From: Protonemura montana
Lineage: Eukaryota > Arthropoda > Insecta > Plecoptera > Nemouridae
Assembly: GCA_947568835.1 (NCBI GenBank)
Contig: OX387606.1
Location: forward strand, 1,240,001-1,304,000
Direction of reading: 5' to 3'
DNA length: 64,000 bases
A program made the position numbers and the translations under genes. Position 1 is the first letter of the stretch. Each line of letters starts with the position of its first letter. The notes below the pieces were generated by a model. The model did not search any database. It worked only from the letters and a program-made list of their open reading frames with translations, and had not been told where the DNA came from. Shown in pieces: positions 23,265 to 35,200 of this stretch.

Positions 23265-23279
23265 ATGGAAATGATCTAA
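23265..23279 (+). CDS. four-codon upstream ORF in the CLOCK leader
   Basis: ATGGAAATGATCTAA stops two bases before the CLOCK ATG at 23282. If the leader is transcribed from the nearby TATA box, this minimal uORF would force reinitiation or leaky scanning. Translation is not shown. Confidence 0.35.
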   Translation: MEMI

Positions 23280-23281
23280 TT

Positions 23282-26200
23282 ATGTCAAAGTTTTCGGCGA
23301 TGCAATTTGGAGGCGAGGAGATGCAACGCCCGTCGTTTCTGGGACGCGGCGGTTCTACCAGAAAGTCCGAGTAAGTAGCGGCCCCTGTATTTGGATTTGG
23401 ATTTTGGAATTAGTTTGGGTTTTGGGGTACTATCAGATGTTCTTGCTGGAATTTAATCTGCCGATCTAGTTCGAACATTCAGATCTCTGTAGTATAAAAA
23501 TGTTTCGTCAGTGTATGTATCATTTGTCTACTTTGCAATTGATGGATTTGTTTTGACAATAATTTTAGAGAATAAATTCAAGTTGAGCCTACTATACTCC
23601 AATTTTTCTAAGAAGGTAATTTTACTTTGAAAACAAAAAAAAAGTCAAGCATACGACATTCAATGGTAGATTAAACGTTTGGTAGCTATGGAGATGCTGA
23701 GATCTCCTGACAGAGCTTATAAAAATTACCTATAAAGGTAGATAGAATCAAATCCATTGTAGAATCAAAGTTACCTACATATTGTCGATCCTGTATTTCC
23801 GTTTCTTTTATACACAACACAAATGTACACAAAGCTGCCTGTTTAACACTAATTTCTTCATAGATATATTATAGTTAAAACTGACGTTGAAAGTGAGCTG
23901 TAAGACACTGTGACATTATATCTGAACCGACTGTTTCTGACAGATGCAGTGTGGAGGACAGTCGCCGGCGGTCACGGAACCTCGGTGAGAAACGACGGCG
24001 TGACCAGTTTAATGCGCTAGTTCGACAGTTGGCTGCCCTAGTCGGTCCTGGACCACGCAAGATGGACAAGAGCAGTGTTCTGAGAGCAACCATTGCGTTC
24101 CTTCGACATGTCAGAGGTGTGTTTATACTCTGCACGTGTACCTTCAATTTTTGCAAGCTTCTAGAGTTTTGATACATTTTTGTCAATTGACAGTTAAACG
24201 GCAGGCAATCTTGGTTGATTGAACTAAGTTTATGATGTTGATGTATTCCTGTTTGAAATGAAACTTTGTCTCTCTGATCCCTGGACACTGGCACCCACAA
24301 ATATTTAAATTGAATTGTAGTGGACCAGGCAGGCTCTAAACAAATTAGTTTGAAAGAAATTACTTGACGATGTCAGGGCACAAAATGGAAAGCTGCACGT
24401 ACAACAGGTTTGTAGCCCAAAGTGCTGTTCATATTTAATAATGTGAATCGGAACTTATATGTAGCTAATATAGCTTTTCTTTTAAGTAGGTAAGTGAAGA
24501 AAAATAGCAAATAAAAATGAAGCAATACTTTATTACTATATTACAAGTACAAAAATAAGCTCCTTACTTATTATCACAGAGAGCAAAAGTCTTTCAAACC
24601 TAAATATACCTGCACACTGTATACCAATATCCTAGTGCACTGATTGATTTCATTTGTGATTTTTGACATCTGACCATGCAGCACTGGTCTAATGGCAAAG
24701 GTGAATGAGTGGATGATGACGAACCTAACCTAGCCTAGAAGGGAGGAGGGGAAACCCGGTGCCGGCACGTAGCCTACTCCTGTTGAAGAGCACCAAGGGG
24801 ACCACCGGCTTAATGTCCCTTCCGAAGGACGGTACAACGCGAACAGCAGGATTCCTCTACAAATCCATGCTGTCGAGAGGTTGATAAGCAAGGGGAGTGA
24901 AGTTGCTGTACTAACTTTCATCCCTCCAACCTCTCTCCCGAACAGAACTGGTCATGTGTGTGATGGTCACCCATCCAATACCTGACCCAGCGCAGTGTTG
25001 CTTAACTTTCATCCCTCCAACCTCTCTCCCAAACAGAACTGGTCATGTGTATGATGGTCACCCATCCAATACCTGACCCAGCGCAGTGTTGCTTAACTTT
25101 CATCCCTCCAACCTCTCTCCCGAACAGAACTGGTCATGTGTATGATGGTCACCCATTCAATACCTGACCCAGCGCAGTGTTGCTTAACTTTCATCCCTCC
25201 AACCTCTCTCCCAAACAGAACTGGTCATGTGTATGAAAGTCACCCATCCAATACCTGACCCAGCACAGTGTTGCTCAACTTCGGTGATCTCATGAGAGCC
25301 TGTGTTTCCAACACGCCAAACCGTTGGGTTCCTAATGCAGGTCTGATCCCTCCTACGCCTGGTGCTAACTCCTAGTGATAACTTCTGGTGCTAACTCCTG
25401 GTGCTAACTCCTGGTGCTAACTTAAGTCTCATTCGCAGAAAACGCTGCCTGTTCTCAAGAGCACGAAGCTCCTTCGTCGCTGAAGCCCGGCTTTGTCTCC
25501 AACCGGCAGCTAGTGTCATTGCTGCTGGACGCAGCTGATGCAGCACTGCTGGTCGTTTGTCCTCGGGGCCAAGTCTTGTTCTCCTCCGATGCTGTCGCGG
25601 CTTCTCTTGTAACCGCCCTACCCACGCAGGTAGCACCAACATTACAATTTCTCAGACTAGCTTTAAGTAATTTTGGTATTTGATGATTTCAAACCACCCT
25701 GCAATGTTTCACATGTTCCATTATCCTGAAATTATCCAATCCAAATTCCAGCATGGGTAACGTCACACTCCCATGCAAGGTTGACAGAATCCATCCAACT
25801 TACAGCATGGGTAACACCACACTCCCATGCAAGGTTGACAGAATCCATCCAACTTACAGCATGGGTAACACCACACTCCCATGCAAGGTTGACAGAATCC
25901 ATCCAACTTACAGCATGGGTAACACCACACTCCCATGCAAGGTTGACAGAATCCATCCAACTTACAGCATGGGTAACACCACACTCCCATACAAGGTTGA
26001 CAGAATCCATCCAACTTACAGCATGGGTAACACCACACTCCCATACAAGGTTGACAGAATCCATCCAACTTACAGCATTGGTAACACCACACTCCCATGC
26101 AAGGTTGACAGAATCCATCCAACTTACAGCATGGGTAACACCACACTGCCATGCAAGGTTGACAGAATCCATCCAACTTCCAGTATGGGTAACACCACAC

Positions 26201-29200
26201 TCCCATGCAAGGTTGACAGAATCCATCCAACTTACAGCATGGGTAACACCACACTCCCATGCAAGGTTGGCAGAATCCATCCAACTTCCAGTATGGGTAA
26301 CACCACACTCCCATGCAAGGTTGACAGAATCCATCCAACTTACAGCATGGGTAACACCACACTCCCATGCAAGGTTGACAGAATCCATCCAACTTACAGC
26401 ATGGGTAACACCACACTCCCATACAAGGTTGACAGAATCCATCCAACTTCCAGCATGGGTAACACCACACTCCCATGCAAGGTTGACAGAATCCATCCAA
26501 CTTACAGCATGGGTAACACCACACTGCCATGCAAGGTTGACAGAATCCATCCAACTTCCAGTATGGGTAACACCACACTCCCATGCAAGGTTGACAGAAT
26601 CCATCCAACTTACAGCATGGGTAACACCACACTCCCATGCAAGGTTGACAGAATCCATCCAACTTACAGCATGGGTAACACCACACTCCCATGCAAGGTT
26701 GATAGAATCCATCCAACTTGCAGCATAGGTAACACCACACTCCCATGCAAGGTTGACAGAATCCATCCAACTTCCAGCATGGGTAACACCACACTCCCAT
26801 GCAAGGTTGACAGAATCCATCCAACTTACAGCATGGGTAACACCACACTCCCATGCAAGGTTGACAGAATCCATCCAACTTACAGCATGGGTAACACCAC
26901 ACTCCCATGCAAGGTTGACAGAATCCATCCAACTTACAGCATGGGTAACACCACACTCCCATGCAAGGTTGACAGAATCCATCCAACTTCCAGCATGGGT
27001 AACACCACACTCCCATGCAAGGTTAACAGAATCCATCCAACTTCCAGCATGGGTAACACCACACTCCCATGCAAGGTTGACAGAATCCATCCAACTTCCA
27101 GCATGGGTAACACCACACTCCCATGCAAGGTTGACAGAATCCATCCAACTTACAGCATGGGTAACACCACACTCCCATGCAAGGTTGACAGAATCCATCC
27201 AACTTCCAGCATGGGTAACACCACACTGCCATGCAAGGTTGACAGAATCCATCCAACTTACAGCATGGGTAACACCACACTCCCATGCAAGGTTGACAGA
27301 ATCCATCCAACTTACAGCACGGGTAACACCACACTGCCATGCAAGGTTGACAGAATCCATCCAACTTCCAGCATGGGTAACACCACACTCCCATGCAAGG
27401 TTGACAGAATCCATCCAACTTACAGCATGGGTAACACCACACTCCCATGCAAGGTTGACAGAATCCATCCAACTTACAGCATGGGTAACACCACACTACC
27501 ATGCAAGGTTGACAGAATCCATCCAACTTCCAGCATGGGTAACACCACACTACCATGCAAGGTTGACAGAATCCATCCAACTTACAGCATGGGTAACACC
27601 ACACTCCCATGCAAGGTTGACAGAATCCATCCAACTTACAGCATGGGTAACACCACACTACCATGCAAGGTTGACAGAATCCATCCAACTTACAGCATGG
27701 GTAACACCACACTCCCATGCAAGGTTGACAGAATCCATCCAACTTACAGCATGGGTAACACCACACTCCCATGCAAGGTTGACAGAATCCATCCAACTTC
27801 CAGCATGGGTAACACCACACTCCCATGCAAGGTTGACAGAATCCACCCAACTTACAGCATGGGTAACACCACACTCCCATGCAAGGTTGACAGAATCCAT
27901 CCAACTTACAGCATGGGTAACACCACACTCCCATGCAAGGTTGACAGAATCCATCCAACTTCCAGTATGGGTAACACCACACTCCCATGCAAGGTTGACA
28001 GAATCCATCCAACTTACAGCATGGGTAACACCACACTCCCATGCAAGGTTGACAGAATCCATCCAACTTACAGCATGGGTAACACCACACTCCCATGCAA
28101 GGTTGACAGAATCCATCCAACTTCCAGCATGGGTAATACCACACTCCCATGCAAGGTTGACAGAATCCATCCAACTTCCAGCATGGGTAACACCACACTC
28201 CCATGCAAGGTTGACAGAATCCATCCAACTTCCAGCATGGGTAACACCACACTCCCATGCAAGGTTGACAGAATCCATCCAACTTACAGCATGGGTAACA
28301 CCACACTCCCATGCAAGGTTGACAGAATCCATCCAACTTCCAGCATGGGTAACACCACACTCCCATGCAAGGTTGACAGAATCCATCCAACTTCCAGCAT
28401 GGGTAACACCACACTCCCATGCAAGGTTGACAGAATCCATCCAACTTACAGCATGGGTATCACCACACTCCCATGCAAGGTTGACAGAATCCATCCAACT
28501 TCCAGCATGGGTAACACCACACTCCCATGCAAGGTTGACAGAATCCATCCAACTTACAGCATGGGTAACACCACACTCCCATGCAAGGTTGACAGAATCC
28601 ATCCAACTTACAGCATGGGTAACACCACACTCCCATGCAAAGTTGACAGAATCCATCCAACTTACAGCATGGGTAACACCACACTCCCATGCAAGGTTGA
28701 CAGAATCCATCCAACTTACAGCATGGGTAACACCACACTCCCATGCAAGGTTGACAGAATCCATCCAACTTACAGCATGGGTAACACCACACTCCCATGC
28801 AAGGTTGACAGAATCCATCCAACTTCCAGCATGGGTAACACCACACTCCCATGCAAGGTTGACAGAATCCATCCAACTTACAGCATGGGCAACACCACAC
28901 TCCCATGCAAGGTTGACAGAATACATCCAACTTACAGCATGGGTAACACCACACTCCCATGCAAGGTTGACAGAATCCATCCAACTTCCAGCATAGGTAA
29001 CACCACACTCCCATGCAAGGTTGACAGAATCCATCCAACTTACAGCATGGGTAACACCACACTCCCATGCAAGGTTGACAGAATCCATCCAACTTCCAGC
29101 ATGGGTAACACCACACTCCCATGCAAGGTTGACAGAATCCATCCAACTTACGGCATAGGTAACACCACACTACCATGCAAGGTTGACAGAATCCATCCAA

Positions 29201-32200
29201 CTTACAGCATGGGTAACACCACACTCCCATGCAAGGTTGACAGAATCCATCCAACTTACAGCATGGGTAACACCACACTCCCATGCAAGGTTGACAGAAT
29301 CCATCCAACTTCCAGCATGGGTAACACCACACTCCCATGCAAGGTTGACAGAATCCATCCAACTTACAGCATGGGCAACACCACACTCCCATGCAAGGTT
29401 GACAGAATACATCCAACTTACAGCATGGGTAACACCACACTCCCATGCAAGGTTGACAGAATCCATCCAACTTCCAGCATAGGTAACACCACACTCCCAT
29501 GCAAGGTTGACAGAATCCATCCAACTTACAGCATGGGTAACACCACACTCCCATGCAAGGTTGACAGAATCCATCCAACTTACAGCATGGGTAACACCAC
29601 ACTCCCATGCAAGGTTGACAGAATCCATCCAACTTCCAGCATGGGTAACACCACACTCCCATGCATGGTTGACAGAATCCATCCAACTTACAGCATGGGT
29701 AACACCACACTCCCATGCAAGGTTGACAGAATCCATCCAACTTACAGCATGGGTAACACCACACTCCCATGCAAGGTTGACAGAATCCATCCAACTTACA
29801 GCATGGGTAACACCACACTCCCATGCAAGGTTGATAGAATCCATCCAACTTACAGCATGGGTAACACCACACTCCCATGCAAGGTTGACAGAATCCATCC
29901 AACTTACAGCATGGGTAACACCACACTCCCATGCAAGGTTGACAGAATCCATCCAACTTCCAGCATGGGTAACACCACACTCCCATGCAAGGTTGACAGA
30001 ATCCATCCAACTTACAGCATGGGTAACACCACACTCCCATGCAAGGCTGACAGAATCCATCCAACTTACAGCATGGGTAACACCACACTCCCATGCAAGG
30101 TTGACAGAATCCATCCAACTTCCAGCATGGGTAACACCACACTCCCATGCAAGGTTGACAGAATCCATCCAACTTACAGCATGGGTAACACCACACTCCC
30201 ATGCAAGGTTGACAGAATCCATCCAACTTACAGCATGGGTAACACCACACTCCCATGCAAGGTTGACAGAATCCATCCAACTTACAGCATGGGTAACACC
30301 ACACTCCCATGCAAGGTTGACAGAATCCATCCAACTTACAGCATGGGCAACACCACACTCCCATGCAAGGTTGACAGAATCCATCCAACTTACAGCATGG
30401 GTAACACCACACTCCCATGCAAGGTTGACAGAATCCATCCAACTTCCAGCATGGGTAACACCACACTCCCATGCAAGGTTGACAGAATCCATCCAACTTA
30501 CAGCATGGGTAACACCACACTCCCATGCAAGGTTGACAGAATCCATACAACTTCCAGCATGGGTAACACCACACTCCCATGCAAGGTTGACAGAATCCAT
30601 CCAACTTACAGCATGGGTAACACCACACTCCCATGCAAGGTTGACAGAATCCATCCAACTTCCAGCATGGGTAACACCACACTCCCATGCAAGGTTGACA
30701 GAATCCATCCAACTTACAGCATGGGTAACACCACACTCCCATGCAAGGTTGACAGAATCCATACAACTTCCAGCATGGGTAATACCACACTCCCATGCTA
30801 GGTTGACAGAATCCATCCAACTTACAGCATGGGTAACACCACACTCCCATGCAAGGTTGACAGAATCCATCCAACTTACAGCATGGGTAACACCACACTG
30901 CCATGCAAGGTTGACAGAATCCATCCAACTTACAGCATGGGTAACACCACACTCCCATGCAAGGTTGACAGAATCCATCCAACTTCCAGCATGGGTAACA
31001 CCACACTTCCATGCAAGGTTGACAGAATCCATCCAACTTACAGCATGGGTAACACCACACTCCCATGCAAGGTTGACAGAATCCATCCAACTTACAGCAT
31101 GGGTAACACCACACTCCCATGCAAGGTTGACAGAATCCATCCAACTTCCAGCATGGGTCAAGTGAATATTAAGGCGCAAAGGTATTATACAGTGAAGATT
31201 AATTTTGAACAGTACCTACTTAGAAATAATATAGTCATAAAACTTGCAAATTGTCTTCACAAAAAAATTTAACCATAGCATACATTTTTTAAAGTTTACG
31301 AATTGGCAATTTGACCACTTTAAATTTATTTAACTTACGGGTAATTTAAAATCTGTAGTCTTGTCTTGTGCTATCAGCCTATCACTGCTCTCTGTTGACA
31401 GCAATCAGAAGTAGCCGGGTGTACGTTGTTTGAGCTGGTTGCCGACTCTGACCACGCTGCACTCCAGCAAATGCTGACTCAGATACAAGGTGAGTTGTCA
31501 GCACTGGGACTACACTGCAGTGCTGACACAAGGTGTGCTAAACATGAAAGTCAAAGACCCAAAGGATAAGAAGTGTCTTTGTAGATTATATAAGAAATAA
31601 CTGGTTATTTTTTGGATGGTATCTTTTTTAAATTCTAAAAGCTTGCAATGCATAAAATACACTAAAATTGTCTCAAAAAGCCAGTGTCCAAGTAGCTCAT
31701 TTGGTTAGAGCAACACCCCCGACAGGTGGAGTCCCTGACTCCCTGTTTGGGCATCAATTTTTGAGATGGTGATAGTGTTGATAATAATAAAATGTAATCA
31801 TTATTTATTGTACTGACCTAGTGAACAGCTGTTAAATTGGATTTTAATTGCAAATGCTTGCAATGCTCAAAGTATTTTATTATTAGCGCCTATAATAACA
31901 AAAATTGATGACCAAACGCTGACTCAAATCCCGATCTCCACCTGTCACGGGTGTTGCTCTAACCAATTGAGCTACTAATGGATTTATATAAATAAAAAAA
32001 AAATTGTATCGTTTGTTTCTGGCTCTGCAGGCAGCAGCGTGTTGTGCCGGCTCCGCGTGAGGCTCCGAGGCCGACCTCCTTGGGAGCATGTTGAACTGCG
32101 GGGCCGACGAACAAATCGCGGCCTGCTCCGCCTCTCGGCCCGGCCGCTGAGCCCCCTGCCAGTCGCTGACGCAACCCTCGGCGCCTGCAGAGCACCGTTC

Positions 32201-35200
32201 TCGTCACGACACAGTCTGGCCGGACACTTCCTCCAGCTGGACGCCCGGGCTGCCCGGTTGCTAGGATACCATCAACGGGAACTGCTAGGCACCTCCCGGT
32301 TCGATCTCGCACATCCCGATGATCTGAACGCATTGGCAGCTTGTCACAGAGATGGTACGGCACATAGCGACTGTCATTTTATTATTATGAACACTATAAA
32401 TACACTAAAATCGTCTCAAAAGGCCAGTGTCCAAGTAGCTCAATGGGTTAGAGCAACACCCGCGACAGGTGGAGATCGGGGTCCAAGTAGCTCAATTGCT
32501 TAGAGCAACTCCCACGACAGGTGGAGTTCGGGGTCCAAGTAGCTCAAATGATTGGAGCAATACCCGCGACAGGTGGATATCGGGGTACAAGTAGCTCAAT
32601 TGGTTAGAGCAACACCCGCAACAGGTGGAGATCGGGGTCCAAGTAGCTCAATTGCTTAGAGCAACTCCCACGACAGGTGGAGTTCGGGGTCCAAGTAGCT
32701 CAAATGATTGGAGCAATACCCGCGACAGGTGGAGATCGGGGTACAAGTAGCTCAATTGGTTAGAGCAACACCCGCAACAGGTGGAGATCAGGGTCCAAGT
32801 AGCTCAATTGGTTAGAGCAACACCTACGACAGGTGGAGATCAGGGTCCAAGTAGCTCAATTGGTTAGAGCAACACCCGCGACAGGTGGAGATCGGGGTCC
32901 AAGTAGCTCAATTGGTTAGAGCAAATGTCACGTCTAATTAGATTGTAACTCTCCAGTGATGCTGAAGGGAGATGCTGCAGCAGCTCCGCTACGCTTCCTA
33001 TGCAAGGGCGGACGCTGGGTGTGGCTTGCCACCAGCCTCTACGTCACTTACCACCAGTGGAACGCCAAACCAGAGTTCCTCGTGTGCACCCACCGCCCCG
33101 TAGGGTACGTACCACAAGAAATATTGACCTTACAACTTCACACTGTTTTTAAATAAAATCAAATGTAAATTATGATTAGCTTGGACATAAGAATCAGGTG
33201 CTAAGAAAGGCATCAAACTGTTTTTAATGCATATTTCAGTTTATTCAGTTTACATATTATTCAGTTCGACTGTGCATATGACTCTGTCCCAGTGCAACTT
33301 TCACGTGTTCGACTGGGCATGTGACTCTGTCCCAGTGCAACTTTCACGTGTTCGACTGGGCATGTAACTCTGTCCCAGTGCAACTTTCACGTGTTTGACT
33401 GGGCATGTGACTCTGCCCCAGTGTAACTTTCACGTGTTCGACTGGGCATGTGACTCTGCCCCAGTGCAACTTTCACGTGTTCGACTGGGCATGTGATTCT
33501 GTCCCAGTCCAACTTTCACGTGTTCGACTGGGCATGTGACTCTGTCCCAGTGCAACTTTCACGTGTTCGACTGGGCATGTGACTCTATCCCAGTGCAACT
33601 TTCACGTGTTCGACTGGACATGTGACTCTGCCCCAGTGCAACTTTCACGTGTTCGACTGGGCATGTGACTCTGCCCCAGTGCAACTTTCACGTGTTCGAC
33701 TGGGCATGTGACTCTGTCCCAGTCCAACTTTCACGTGTTCAACTGGGCATGTGACTCTGTCCCAGTGTAACTTTCACGTGTTCGACTGGGCATGTGACTC
33801 TGTCCCAGTGTAACTTTCACGTGTTCAACTGGGCATGTGACTCTGTCCCAGTGTAACTTTCACGTGTTCGACTGGGCATGTGACTCTGTCCCAGTCCAAC
33901 TTTCACGTGTTCAACTGGGCATGTGACTCTGTCCCAGTGTAACTTTCACGTGTTCGACTGGGCATGTGACTCTGTCCCAGTGCAACTTTCACGTGTTCGA
34001 CTGGGCATGTGACTCTGTCCCAGTGCAACTTTCACGTGTTCGACTGGACATGTGACTCTGCCCCAGTGCAACTTTCACGTGTTCGACTGGGCATGTGACT
34101 CTGTCCCAGTGCAACTTTCACGTGTTTGACTGGGCATGTGACTCTGTCCCAGTGCAACTTTCACGTGTTCGACTGGGCATGTGACTCTGTCCCAGTGCAA
34201 CTTTCACGTGTTCGACTGGGCATGTGACTCTGTCCCAGTGCAACTTTCACGTGTTCGACTGGGCATGTGACTCTGTCCCAGTGCAACTTTCACGTGTTCG
34301 ACTGGGCATGTGACTCTGTCCCAGTGCAACTTTCACGTGTTCGACTGGGCATGTGACTCTGTCCCAGTGCAACTTTCACGTGTTCGACTGGGCATGTGAC
34401 TCTGTCCCAGTGCAACTTTCACGTGTTCGACTGGGCATGTGACTCTGCCCCAGTGCAACTTTCACGTGTTTGACTGGGCATGTGACTCTGTCCCAGTACA
34501 ACTTTCAAGTGTTCGACTGGGCATGTGACTCTGTCCCAGTACAACTTTCACGTGTTCGACTGGGCATGTGACTCTGTCCCAGTGCAACTTTCACGTGTTC
34601 GACTGGGCATGTGACTCTGCCCCAGTGCAACTTTCACGTGTTTGACTGGGCATGTGACTCTGTCCCAGTACAACTTTCAAGTGTTCGACTGGGCATGTGA
34701 CTCTGTCCCAGTGCAACTTTCACGTGTTCGACTGGGCATGTGACTCTGTCCCAGTACAACTTTCAAGTGTTCGACTGGGCATGTGACTCTGTCCCAGTAC
34801 AACTTTCACGTGTTCGACTGGGCATGTGACTCTGTCCCAGTGCAACTTTCACGTGTTCGACTGGGCAAGTGACTCTGCCCCAGTGCAACTTTCACGTGTT
34901 CGACTGGGCATGTGACTCTGTCCCAGTGCAACTTTCACGTGTTCGACTGGGCACGTGACTCTGTCCCAGTGCAACTTTCACGTGTTCGACTGGGCAAGTG
35001 ACTCTGCCCCAGTGCAACTTTCACGTGTTTGACTGGGCATGTGACTCTGTCCCAGTGCAACTTTCACGTGTTCGACTGGGCAAGTGACTCTGCCCCAGTG
35101 CAACTTTCACGTGTTCGACTGGGCATGTGACTCTGTCCCAGTGCAACTTTCACGTGTTCGACTGGGCACGTGACTCTGCCCCAGTGCAACTTTCACGTGT

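Noticed and set aside
25753-31272. Giant open frames (up to 1,682 codons) on both strands in the 54-bp array
   Set aside because: The period is a multiple of three and stop-free, so open frames follow arithmetically. There is no start context, splice context or codon bias, and the array is flanked by CLOCK exons in phase with each other.
32429-32924. Tandem tRNA genes
   Set aside because: No acceptor-stem pairing, no box B or T-arm, and 52 bp is too short for a tRNA. They match the 5' half of the local SINE.
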